Assembly: GCF_036492245.1 (NCBI RefSeq) | Contig: NZ_AP025286.1 | Coordinates: 1,302,001-1,366,000 of the forward strand | DNA: 64,000 bases | Origin: Treponema bryantii | Lineage (GTDB): Bacteria > Spirochaetota > Spirochaetia > Treponematales > Treponemataceae | Reading direction: 5' to 3' | In this document: piece by piece, positions 16,677 to 25,198 of the stretch | Numbering within the stretch: position 1 is the first letter of the stretch | Layout of the letters: each line of letters begins with the position of its first letter | Made by a program: the position numbers and the translations under genes | Notes under the pieces: model-generated | What the model saw: the letters and a program-made list of their open reading frames with translations, nothing else | The model's database searches: none | Told to the model about the DNA's origin: nothing

Positions 16677-17219
16677 TTATTTTGCGGCTTTTGCTGAGAT
16701 TGTCATTGACATGTTTCTACCATCCATTGCGGCAGGCTTATCAATGTTGTACGCCGAGGTAAGTCGCTTTAACACCTCATTCAGAACATCATAGCCGAGT
16801 TCAGTGTGGGCAAGTTCACGTCCGCGGAAACGGATTGTAACCTTAACCTTGTCACCCTCGTCAAGAAATTCCTGTATATGTTTGGCCTTAGTATCAAGAT
16901 CTCCTGAGCCGATTTTTGGCTGCATGCGGATTTCCTTCAACTTTAATACTTTCTGGTTCTTCTTGGAATCACGGAGCTTTTTTTCCTGTTCGAACTTGTA
17001 TTTGCCATAATCAAGTATTTTACATACAGGTGGGTTAGCATTAGGTGAAACTTCAACAAGATCCAAGTCTCTGTCTTTAGCCATGTTGAGGGCTTCTGAA
17101 GTTGCAACGATGCCTAACTGATTTCCCTCGTCATCGATAAGACGAACCTCGCGGACACGAATCATTTCGTTGATTCTCTGCCCATTACTTTTGTTGTTGT
17201 TATTATTCACGTATGCCAA
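16677..17219 (-). CDS. infC: Translation initiation factor IF-3
   Basis: The 180-residue protein has both IF-3 domains: the N-domain phrase [18 protein letters not shown] and the C-domain with [15 protein letters not shown] and [10 protein letters not shown]. The start is TTG at 17217-17219, four to five bases from a strong AGGAGG. A non-ATG start fits the known discrimination by IF-3 against weak initiation codons, which allows self-regulation. A good promoter lies about 60 bp upstream. Confidence 0.96.
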   Translation of the reverse strand: MAYVNNNNNKSNGQRINEMIRVREVRLIDDEGNQLGIVATSEALNMAKDRDLDLVEVSPNANPPVCKILDYGKYKFEQEKKLRDSKKNQKVLKLKEIRMQPKIGSGDLDTKAKHIQEFLDEGDKVKVTIRFRGRELAHTELGYDVLNEVLKRLTSAYNIDKPAAMDGRNMSMTISAKAAK

Positions 17220-17278
17220 TTATCCTCCTAGTGTTTGTTTGTAAAACACATTTTTAAACATATAGCGTGTATCTTTAT

Positions 17279-17307
17279 ATTATATTTATTTTCTTATAGT
17301 GTGTCTA
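17279..17307 (-). promoter_or_regulatory. Promoter of the infC operon
   Basis: Minus strand TAGACA (17307-17302) and TATAAT (17284-17279) are exactly 17 bp apart. The leader to the TTG start would be about 50 nt. No L20-leader-type structure could be recognised in so short a leader. Confidence 0.6.
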
Positions 17308-17422
17308 GTAAGTAACACAGTTCTTCATAAAAACTAAAACTGCATAGAAATCTGTATGTATTTTTGAAGCACAATTTAATGTATACTATTACAAAATAAT
17401 AAAAAAATATATATTTATTCTC

Positions 17423-18418
17423 ATGGCGGAATTTATATCTTCTTTTATAACCGGTTTTCAGACTGTTGTGGAACAGGATCTCGGAAAACGCTTTAAGAAT
17501 CTTAAAATACTTAATCTTTATGATGGACTTGTGCATTATCGTTTTGACGGGGATTCGAGAGAACTGGAAAAAATCATTTACTTCAATAATACATTCTTTG
17601 TCCTCAAAACAATGAAAGGGAAGGGGCTTAGTTTTTCTTCTCTGGTTGGTTCTGTCTGTTCTGCTAAGAATTATTTTCTGGTTAATAAAGGAAGTTTCCG
17701 TGTTCGTTTTCAAAATGAAAATCAGTTTGCTAAGGTTGATAAAAATCTTACCCGCCGCGCCGAAGATTATGTGCTTCAGAATTCAAAACTAAAACTCGAC
17801 CGTCTTTCTCCAACTAATGAAGTCTGGTTTTCTATCCGCCGTGAAGGTTTTGCTTTCTGTGGAGAGCTTATTTCTAAACGCGAGTTCACTGAAAAGAATC
17901 TTAATAAGGGAGAACTACGGCCGGAAATTGCTTACTTTATCTGTTGTTTTGCTGCTATCAAACCCGAAGATACAATTCTTGAACCTTTCTGTGGTTATGG
18001 ATCAATTCCTGTTCAGCTTGCAAAAAAGTTCCGTTTTGAAAAGCTTTATGTGAGTGATCTTGATCCTGAACGTGCAACACAGACTTCAGAGCGTAAACAG
18101 CTTTCTGCACCGAATATTGAATGTTGTACTGCTGATGCTACTGTCTTAAATCATATAGAAGATAAATCAATTTCTCTTGTAATTACAGACCCTCCATGGG
18201 GATATTTTGAAGAGCTTCCGGATATTGAAGGGTTCTATATAAATATGTTCAGATCTTTTAATCGTGTTTTATCTGATAACGGACGCCTTGTAATCCTTTC
18301 TGCCCGAAAAGAAGAACTGGAAAAAACTGCTGCTGCAACTGGCTTTAAAATAAAAAACAGCCTTCATACGCTTGTAAATGGTAAGAAGGCTGGTGTTTAT
18401 TATATTGAACGTGCTTAG
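17423..18418 (+). CDS. RNA guanine-N2 methyltransferase-like protein (UPF0020 type)
   Basis: The 331-residue protein has an N-terminal part of uncertain fold and a C-terminal Rossmann methyltransferase. Motif I is EPFCGYGSIPVQLA, an acidic motif II follows (VSDLDP), and TDPPWG is the catalytic motif IV. DPPW/Y-G is typical of enzymes that methylate exocyclic amines of RNA, such as Trm-G10 or RlmL. The exact target is unknown. No ribosome site precedes ATG 17423; TATATT ends seven bases before it. Confidence 0.8.
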   Translation: MAEFISSFITGFQTVVEQDLGKRFKNLKILNLYDGLVHYRFDGDSRELEKIIYFNNTFFVLKTMKGKGLSFSSLVGSVCSAKNYFLVNKGSFRVRFQNENQFAKVDKNLTRRAEDYVLQNSKLKLDRLSPTNEVWFSIRREGFAFCGELISKREFTEKNLNKGELRPEIAYFICCFAAIKPEDTILEPFCGYGSIPVQLAKKFRFEKLYVSDLDPERATQTSERKQLSAPNIECCTADATVLNHIEDKSISLVITDPPWGYFEELPDIEGFYINMFRSFNRVLSDNGRLVILSARKEELEKTAAATGFKIKNSLHTLVNGKKAGVYYIERA

Positions 18419-18429
18419 TTAGAGTTCTG

Positions 18430-19458
18430 TTATTTTATTGGAGCAAGATACATAGGCAGCATGCTTGTTTCATTCATTGATTTCATAACTTCTACAGGAA
18501 CTCCAAGCTGAGCTGCAGCTCTTGCATTTTCAAGTTCAAGAGCTTTGCCTGAAAGAATCTGAATGAAGCCTGGAGACTTTTTCAGATACTTATAGGTATT
18601 AACTTTAATTCCAGGCATCTTAAGTTCTTTTTCTGCAAGATCGCGGAGCATGTTATCCCATGAATCAATTGCATCAATCAGTCTAAGATCAAGTGCCTGT
18701 TTTGCAGTATAAAGTCTTCCGTCAGAAATTTTGCAGCAGGTGTTGTACTGAATGCCACGATTTTTTGCAACAATAGAAACAAACTGATCATAGCATTCAT
18801 CACACATAGACTGCATGATAGCCTGCTGTTCTTCTGTGAAAGGTTCGTTGTAATTCATCATGTTTTTATTTTTACCAGAATGAATTGTCTTGGATTTAAT
18901 TCCAATTTTCTCAAAAAGACCTGTCAGATCAAAGGAAGTTCCCATCATAACACCGATACTGCCGGTAAGAGTATTGCGGTTTGCATAAATCTTAGTTCCA
19001 GCACATGAAATGTAGTATCCGCCTGAAGCAGCAAGTGGTCCCTGATAAACATAAACTGGACGTCCGGTTGTTTTATAATCATTTAAGGCAAGATAAATTT
19101 CATCAGCCTGGTAAACTGCACCTCCAGGAGAATTGATAAATACTGCAAGAGCTGCATTTTTATAATTTCTCTTTAGAGTCTGAATTGTATTGATGAGCCA
19201 CTTCTGATTATAATTCTGATTTGCTTCAGAAATAGTTCCTTCAATATAAATAGCTGCAATGAAATTACGTTTGTATTCTTTTGCGGCATTCGGATCATAG
19301 GCATCTGAATCTTCTGCAATACGATAGCTTCCATTAGCTGACTGTACATTTGAAGAAAAATCCTGATTCATTTTCCAGACTGTATAGCCTACATATCCAC
19401 CAATAATAATCAGAAGCATTATGAGAACAATAAGACCTGATTTTGTTGATTTTTTCAT
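18430..19458 (-). CDS. sppA: Signal peptide peptidase SppA (S49 family)
   Basis: The 342-residue protein has one N-terminal membrane segment (about 9-28) and the short-form SppA core. The oxyanion glycines lie in NSPGGAV, Ser145 in PLAASGGYY is the nucleophile, and Lys198 in HSGKNKNM is the general base. It degrades leftover signal peptides in the membrane. It starts four bases inside the DUF975 gene end (ATGA overlap), so the two are coupled. Confidence 0.93.
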   Translation of the reverse strand: MKKSTKSGLIVLIMLLIIIGGYVGYTVWKMNQDFSSNVQSANGSYRIAEDSDAYDPNAAKEYKRNFIAAIYIEGTISEANQNYNQKWLINTIQTLKRNYKNAALAVFINSPGGAVYQADEIYLALNDYKTTGRPVYVYQGPLAASGGYYISCAGTKIYANRNTLTGSIGVMMGTSFDLTGLFEKIGIKSKTIHSGKNKNMMNYNEPFTEEQQAIMQSMCDECYDQFVSIVAKNRGIQYNTCCKISDGRLYTAKQALDLRLIDAIDSWDNMLRDLAEKELKMPGIKVNTYKYLKKSPGFIQILSGKALELENARAAAQLGVPVEVMKSMNETSMLPMYLAPIK

Positions 19459-20171
19459 TCCGATAAATCCTCCGGTTTAATTCTTCCTGATTCAAGCGCC
19501 TCTTTCATAAGTGCATGATAAGCATTTACATAAGTCATGTTCATATATGGAAGAAGCCAGAAGTATAAAATTCCAAGAGTAAATACAGAAAGAAATGCCC
19601 AGCCGAGGAAGCTTAAATACATAATAAAAAGATCCAGTTTATGGCCTTTTGTTATTTCAATACTTATTCGCATTGCTTTACTTACTGAAACTTCTTTATA
19701 TTCTGCAATAATATAGAACATTTGTGAGTATGCAATTGATTTAATGATTCCTGGAATGATAAACAGAAGGGTCCAGAGGAAAATCCATAAGAATTGCCAT
19801 AAAACTGCAAGAGTAGCACGGGCCCAGTTATTAAAGCCTTCTATAAAATCAGAGAAATAAACCGGCTCTGGTGAACGAGACATCTTTATATATAAGCCGA
19901 TTGCTGCTACATCAACAATGGCACTTACAACCATGTTAATAATAGAAGTGATGAAAGATGTTGAAGATGCTGTATCAATGGCATATGCTGCATCAGCATA
20001 ATTACCATTAAAAAGTGCTGTAAAATAACCGCTTTTATAAAGCTGCATTACATCAGGAATTGAAAAAACTGTTGATATTATTACAATAACAACTGTTACG
20101 AGAACAGGTATACCCCATCGGCCAGCAAGCTGTTTTTTAGCAAAGTTCTTGTACTTTTTTCGTTCGAACAT
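19455..20171 (-). CDS. DUF975-like multi-pass membrane protein
   Basis: The 238-residue protein has about five hydrophobic segments. It contains the DUF975 core IPGIIKSIAYSQMFYIIAEY followed by SVSKAMRISIEITKGHK. Function is not established. GGAGA precedes the ATG. It is coupled to sppA, hinting at a role in membrane quality control, but that is only context. Confidence 0.8.
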   Translation of the reverse strand: MFERKKYKNFAKKQLAGRWGIPVLVTVVIVIISTVFSIPDVMQLYKSGYFTALFNGNYADAAYAIDTASSTSFITSIINMVVSAIVDVAAIGLYIKMSRSPEPVYFSDFIEGFNNWARATLAVLWQFLWIFLWTLLFIIPGIIKSIAYSQMFYIIAEYKEVSVSKAMRISIEITKGHKLDLFIMYLSFLGWAFLSVFTLGILYFWLLPYMNMTYVNAYHALMKEALESGRIKPEDLSE

Positions 20172-20247
20172 AGTTTTTTTTCTCCAAATAATTTTTTATG
20201 CCTTATAATCATAATACTAAATGCAGGATATTTCAAAGAAATTTTGA

Positions 20248-20253
20248 TATAAT
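20248..20253 (+). promoter_or_regulatory. -10 hexamer nine bases before the dus start
   Basis: TATAAT, then nine bases, then ATG 20263, with no ribosome site. A TTG at 20257 is a possible alternative start in frame. Confidence 0.4.
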
Positions 20254-20262
20254 ATATTGAAT

Positions 20263-21267
20263 ATGAATAAAAAATTAATCTGTGGACCAATGGCAACAAT
20301 TTCTCATCCTGCATTCAGAATTCTTGTAGAACAGTTTGCCGGCTGCGATGAATATTTTACAGAAATGATTAATGCAGGAAGCCTTTTGAATTTCGGTCCC
20401 TTTGAAAAATATTATATTGATGCAACTCCGTGCCCGGAAAAAATTGTATGGCAGCTTACAGGTAATGATGCTCCTCGTATGAAAGAAGCAGCAGTACAGC
20501 TAGCAGAGTTGCCCGGAATAGGAATTGATATAAACATGGGGTGTTCGGCACCGGATATTTATAAAACAGGTGCCGGTATAGGCTGGATGCTTAGGGATAG
20601 GGCAGAAACCGAAGCAATGGTGCGGGAAGTTCGTTCTGTGGTTCCTGTTGGAAAAAGGTTAAGCGTAAAGCTCAGGCTTGGAGATGAGGATTTTACAGAA
20701 GGTGGATTTTTTGATTTCTGCGATATGCTTGTAAATAACGGAGTTGAACTTCTAACTCTACATCCGCGAACGAAAAAAGAAAAACTTGCAAGACCGCCCC
20801 GATATAAGTTTTGTCAGCAGCTTGCCGAACGCTATAAAGATAAGGTTCCTGTTTATTTAAATGGAAATGTAAAGGATAAGGCTTCTTTTGATTTCGCGAT
20901 GGCGGTTTGTCCTGATGTTGCGGGAGTTATGATTTCACGGGCAGCAGTGCAGAAGCCCTGGATTTTTCAGAAGCTCAAAGATTCTTCTTATTGCAAATTG
21001 GCCGATGAACCAATTAATATGGAAGAACTCTGTCTTGAATATGTAGACTTAATAGAAAAATATCAGCCTCAGGAGTTCTGGAAAACCCGACTCCAGCGTT
21101 TTTATACATATTTCTGCATGAATTTTCAGTTTTCGCACTATGCCCAGAGTCAGTTTATAAATGCAGCAGAACAGGGAAATGAAGCTCTCCGCCAGACAAT
21201 TAAAGAGTTTTTCGAAAAATGCCCGGAGGAGAGAATAATTACTATATCTTGTCAGCAATATCTGTAA
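20263..21267 (+). CDS. dus: tRNA-dihydrouridine synthase
   Basis: The 334-residue flavoprotein has the Dus order of motifs: GPMATISHPAFR, TEMINAG, then INMGCSAPDIYKTGAG with the catalytic Cys, KLRLGDEDF, LHPRT, and GVMISRAAVQKPWIF. It reduces uridines in tRNA with NADPH. The subgroup (DusA, B or C) cannot be fixed by eye. The last 26 bp overlap the convergent DUF285 lipoprotein gene. Confidence 0.9.
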   Translation: MNKKLICGPMATISHPAFRILVEQFAGCDEYFTEMINAGSLLNFGPFEKYYIDATPCPEKIVWQLTGNDAPRMKEAAVQLAELPGIGIDINMGCSAPDIYKTGAGIGWMLRDRAETEAMVREVRSVVPVGKRLSVKLRLGDEDFTEGGFFDFCDMLVNNGVELLTLHPRTKKEKLARPPRYKFCQQLAERYKDKVPVYLNGNVKDKASFDFAMAVCPDVAGVMISRAAVQKPWIFQKLKDSSYCKLADEPINMEELCLEYVDLIEKYQPQEFWKTRLQRFYTYFCMNFQFSHYAQSQFINAAEQGNEALRQTIKEFFEKCPEERIITISCQQYL

Positions 21268-22750
21268 AATAGCCTGGCAAATTCTCGCCGCCGTCTATGC
21301 GTGCATAAACTGCAGACGAGTATTTGCTATTGTAAGTAGTTCCTTTGCCTCCTGTAAGCTCGGAGCAAGCCCAGAACATCTTGTTATCATTTTTAGAGAG
21401 ATTTTTTGTTGTAAAATTATTTGATACATATATTATTTGTAAGTTACCACAACCATAGAACATTTGCTCCATATCAGTAACCTTGCTGGTGTCAAAAATT
21501 GAAAGATCAAGTTCTGTTATAACATTACAGTTATTAAACATATAAGCCATATCAGTAACATTGCTGGTGTCAAAATTTGAAATGTGAATTTCTGTTAATA
21601 CTTTACATGCAGAAAACATACCATGCATATCAGTTACCTTGCTGGTGTCAAAATTTGAAAGGTCAAGGTCTGTTAGAACTTGACAGTGATTAAACATAGA
21701 TGCCATATCAGTAACATTGCTGGTATCAAAATTGGAGATGTATAGTTTTGTTAGAGCTTCACAGTAAGAAAACATATTTCGCATATTAGTAACCTTGCTG
21801 GTGTCAAAATTTGAAAGATCAAGTTTTGTTAGAACTTCACAGTCAAAAAACATATGAGACATATCAGTAACCTTGCTGGTGTTAAAATTGGAAAGGTTAA
21901 GCGTATTCAATGCACTACATCCAGGAAACATACATTGCATATTAGTAACATTGCTGGTGTCAAAATTTGAAAGGTCAAGCGTACTCAATGCGCTACATCC
22001 ATAAAACATATAACCCATATCAGTAACCTTGCTAGTGTCAAAATTTGAAATGTGAATTTCTGTTAATGCTTCACATGCAGAAAACATACCATGCATATCA
22101 GTTACATTGCTGGTGTCAAAATTTGAAAGGTCAAGTTTTGTTAGAGCTTTACAGTAATAAAACATATCTCTCATATTAGTTACCTTGCTGGTATCAAAAT
22201 TGGAGATGTCTAGTTTTAATAAAGCTGTACATTGACAAAACATAAGATCCATATCAGTAACCTTGCTTGTGTCGAAACTTGAAAGATCAAGTTCAGTTAA
22301 GGCGTCACAAGTATAAAACATCCAGCTCATATCAGTTACATTTGTGGTATCAAAACATGATAAGTCAATGGTTAAAAGCTGTCTTAAGTTAGAAAATAAA
22401 AGGCTGGAATTCTCATTTAAAAATATTTTCTTTTCAGCATTTTCTGTTGTAACATTTTTTGCATAAAAATAAAGAGTTTTATTATTTTTATCAAACCATA
22501 CAGCAATTTTTTTTTGCTCACTGTCTATGTATTCGATTTTATCATCTTTTGACGGAGCTGTTTTGCTTGGAAGAAACGCAATTGCTTCTTCCCCTCCCAG
22601 ATTCCGAAATTTTCTGTTTACGAATTCTCCTTCCATAAGTGTATAATTATTATAGTCTAGTGTACTGGAATCGGACTGAGGCTGAGAGCAGCCCAACAAT
22701 AAATTTAATATGAGTGCAGCAAGTAGTATCAATTTTAGAGTTTTTTTCAT
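21242..22750 (-). CDS. DUF285 (BspA-like) repeat surface lipoprotein
   Basis: The 502-residue protein has a lipoprotein signal (LLLGC-SQPQ), a unique region to about residue 120, then twelve repeats of 26 residues of the form FDTSKVTDM--MFYGCSALTKLDLSN, and a C-terminal cap. These are DUF285 repeats, leucine-rich-like units of surface proteins in mycoplasmas, spirochaetes and gut bacteria, often adhesins or binding scaffolds. Copies stay similar at the DNA level (78-bp period), so copy number may change by recombination. AGGAG precedes the ATG. Confidence 0.93.
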   Translation of the reverse strand: MKKTLKLILLAALILNLLLGCSQPQSDSSTLDYNNYTLMEGEFVNRKFRNLGGEEAIAFLPSKTAPSKDDKIEYIDSEQKKIAVWFDKNNKTLYFYAKNVTTENAEKKIFLNENSSLLFSNLRQLLTIDLSCFDTTNVTDMSWMFYTCDALTELDLSSFDTSKVTDMDLMFCQCTALLKLDISNFDTSKVTNMRDMFYYCKALTKLDLSNFDTSNVTDMHGMFSACEALTEIHISNFDTSKVTDMGYMFYGCSALSTLDLSNFDTSNVTNMQCMFPGCSALNTLNLSNFNTSKVTDMSHMFFDCEVLTKLDLSNFDTSKVTNMRNMFSYCEALTKLYISNFDTSNVTDMASMFNHCQVLTDLDLSNFDTSKVTDMHGMFSACKVLTEIHISNFDTSNVTDMAYMFNNCNVITELDLSIFDTSKVTDMEQMFYGCGNLQIIYVSNNFTTKNLSKNDNKMFWACSELTGGKGTTYNSKYSSAVYARIDGGENLPGYFTDIADKI

Positions 22751-22949
22751 AGTTTTTCTCCTAATTTTTTATAATTATATTTTTAATGTACACAAAAAAA
22801 AACAAAAAGTGAAGAATCTGTCTATTAGTATCATGAATAATTCTATGCAGAATGACAAAAGAAGATAATAAAAATTCAAAATTTAAAGCAAAAACGAAAA
22901 AAGTATGTTATTATTATGATGATTATAAATTAAAGTAGGGCTGTAACAG

Positions 22950-24110
22950 ATGAGCAATTCTATTTTGGTTGATGTAAAAGAAGAAAAGAAAGATGATAAA
23001 ATAGAAGAAAAGAAAAATCTCGAAGTTCAGGAAATGCAGGATAAAGCTGAAGAAAAGGCTGCCGCTGAACAAGAGGGTACAGTTAAGCCTGCCATTCAGG
23101 TTCCTCTTGCAACCCGTTGCGAGAATCCAATTATCGGACGCAAGGTTTTCTTTGTAAATCCTCCTTTATATGTAGAAAATTATCTTCATCTTGAATTAAA
23201 ACTGCATGAGTATGAAGCTTATATAATCAGTGATTATAAATATACAAAAAATGCGTTAAGAAAATTTCCGGACGCTCTTTGTTTTATATTTATAGATGAT
23301 GAAATGAGCTATGACGAATGGTTTAATTTTATTCAGTCTTTTCAGAATGATGAAAAACTAAAAACTATATTTGTAGGCCTTATGTCTGCAGTTATTCCAA
23401 AGCCTCAGAAAGAAAGGTTTATGATGAATCTTTCTCTGCCTGGTGGATTTATAATGCTGGACGAGTTTAAAGGTTCTGCCCTTATAGAAAAAATCGTTGG
23501 TATTCTTGAACTGAACGGCGCAAAAGGACGCCGTAAATATCTTCGCCTTGATTGTGATGCTTCAATAACTATAAACGGATACTTTGCAACTAAAACTCAG
23601 TTGCTGCAGGTTACTGTACTGAATATTTCTTCTGTTGGATTTACCTGCTGTTATCCGCGAAGCTATGGTGATGCTCTTGTCAAAAATATGCTGGTTCCAA
23701 GTTTTTCAATTACTCTTGGCAGGCGTTCTATCGTTACTCCGTCTGTAGTTTTTGATATTAAGGTTGTAGATGCAACAAGATACTTTGCCATCATGCTGTT
23801 TGCTAAGCAGGTAGGCGAGGATGATAAAAAAGTAATTAAAAATTTCATTTTTGAACAGCTTGAGCAGCGATTTGAAAATCTGATTTTTTCGCTACCTCCT
23901 GACACAGAAGATTATTCAAATAAAAAGCCAAAAGCAGTAGAAACTGAGGAGATTCCGGAAGCAGAAGAAGTTGAAACAGCAGAAGAGGTTAAGCCGGAAG
24001 ATGAAACTAAACCAGATGAAGCTAAACCAGATGAAGCTGTAAAAACAGAAGAAACTGCCAATCCGGAAGAAGAAAAAGCTTCTGATACAGGAGAGAGTGA
24101 AGTTAATTAA
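22950..24110 (+). CDS. PilZ-domain protein with receiver-like N-terminus (copy 1)
   Basis: The 386-residue protein has a charged Lys/Glu-rich head (1-50), a receiver-like region starting GRKVFFVNPPLYVENY, and a PilZ domain. The cyclic-di-GMP binding signature is GRRKYLRLD near 192 and NISSVGF near 225. A Pro/Glu/Thr/Ala tail (about 320-386) resembles a disordered linker. It is a tandem paralogue of the next gene. It probably senses cyclic di-GMP and passes the signal to an unknown partner. Confidence 0.85.
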   Translation: MSNSILVDVKEEKKDDKIEEKKNLEVQEMQDKAEEKAAAEQEGTVKPAIQVPLATRCENPIIGRKVFFVNPPLYVENYLHLELKLHEYEAYIISDYKYTKNALRKFPDALCFIFIDDEMSYDEWFNFIQSFQNDEKLKTIFVGLMSAVIPKPQKERFMMNLSLPGGFIMLDEFKGSALIEKIVGILELNGAKGRRKYLRLDCDASITINGYFATKTQLLQVTVLNISSVGFTCCYPRSYGDALVKNMLVPSFSITLGRRSIVTPSVVFDIKVVDATRYFAIMLFAKQVGEDDKKVIKNFIFEQLEQRFENLIFSLPPDTEDYSNKKPKAVETEEIPEAEEVETAEEVKPEDETKPDEAKPDEAVKTEETANPEEEKASDTGESEVN

Positions 24111-25066
24111 TGGAATCGAGAGAGAATCCTTTATTCGGACGAAAAATATTTTTTGTAAATCCGTCTTTTTATATCGAAAAATATCTCATCGATTATCTTC
24201 GTAAGAATGAATATGAAGTATATCTTATAAAAGATTATAGAAAAGCAAAGAAAATTCTTTCTGTTTATCCTGACGCAATGTGTTTCATTGATATTGATGA
24301 AGCTCTCTCATATTCAGAATGGTTTAACTACATGAAGAGTTTTTCGGTGATACCCGAACTTCAGGGAATATATCTGGGAATTGTTACTCAGTCTGCCGGT
24401 TGGGAAGATAAAGATAAGTTTCTTATGAATATCAGATTGCCAGGCGGTTTTACTGTAATTACAAAACAGGAACCGCTTATTGAACACTTTGCTGCAATTC
24501 TTGATCTGAATGGAGCAAAAGGACGCCGTAAATATCTTCGTCTTGATACAAGAAGTGAAAAAGATGTAAGCGGCTATATGACATCAGAAGGAAAAGTTTA
24601 TCCGGTTAATATAAAAGACATTTCAAGTGTAGGCTTTGCGATTATTTATAAACAGGAATTAATGCCTCTTTTTCAGAAAAATACACTTATAAGAAATATC
24701 TGCCTTTCTGCAGGACGAAAATCTATGGTTTGTTCCTGCATCGTTTTTAATACTCAGGTAAATCCGGATGGAACTGCAATGTCGGTTCTTATGCTTACAA
24801 ATGAAAATCCCGAATCTACAAAAACTTATATCCGTGATTATATTTTCCAGAAATTTGATGCAAAAATGACTACTTTAATTGAAAATGTTGAAAAAGATGA
24901 TACCCGTTATAATCTGACAGACGAGTATTCTCAGCTTCATGCTGTTCGTGACAGAGATTATGGTGAACTGGAATCACTGGATGCGCTTGAACCGCTTGAA
25001 GAGGAAGGAAAATCAGAATCAGAAATAAAGTTTACCGGCTCAAATATTGAAGATGATTTACTCTGA
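24110..25066 (+). CDS. PilZ-domain protein with receiver-like N-terminus (copy 2)
   Basis: The 318-residue paralogue of the preceding gene has the same receiver-like start (GRKIFFVNPSFYIEKY) and PilZ motifs (GRRKYLRLD near 138, DISSVGF near 174) but lacks the charged head. Its acidic C-terminus is short. TAATG overlap couples translation to copy 1. The shared block NGAKGRRKYLRLD shows that the pair arose by duplication. The N-terminal domain lacks an obvious phosphorylatable aspartate pattern, so it may be a protein-binding module. Confidence 0.85.
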   Translation: MESRENPLFGRKIFFVNPSFYIEKYLIDYLRKNEYEVYLIKDYRKAKKILSVYPDAMCFIDIDEALSYSEWFNYMKSFSVIPELQGIYLGIVTQSAGWEDKDKFLMNIRLPGGFTVITKQEPLIEHFAAILDLNGAKGRRKYLRLDTRSEKDVSGYMTSEGKVYPVNIKDISSVGFAIIYKQELMPLFQKNTLIRNICLSAGRKSMVCSCIVFNTQVNPDGTAMSVLMLTNENPESTKTYIRDYIFQKFDAKMTTLIENVEKDDTRYNLTDEYSQLHAVRDRDYGELESLDALEPLEEEGKSESEIKFTGSNIEDDLL

Positions 25067-25074
25067 TTTTTAGT

Positions 25075-25103
25075 TTGCATACATTTTCTTTTTGTGGTAA
25101 TCT
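25075..25103 (+). promoter_or_regulatory. Promoter of the glycyl-tRNA synthetase gene
   Basis: TTGCAT (25075-25080), 17 bp, TAATCT (25098-25103). The leader is about 90 nt and ends in AAGGAG before ATG 25199. No T-box consensus could be seen in the leader. Confidence 0.45.
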
Positions 25104-25198
25104 CACATTTACAACTTAAATGCCTTTGGCTGCCTTTCCCGGTATGTCTTGGCAAAAAAATCAAAAACGGCCCACGCCAGAGTCGTAAGGAGATATAA

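Noticed and set aside
21450-22350. Regular repeats that might suggest a CRISPR array
   Set aside because: Period of 78 bp in frame, coding for DUF285 repeats; no spacers.
25067-25198. T-box leader before glycyl-tRNA synthetase
   Set aside because: No T-box sequence or terminator/antiterminator pair could be found.
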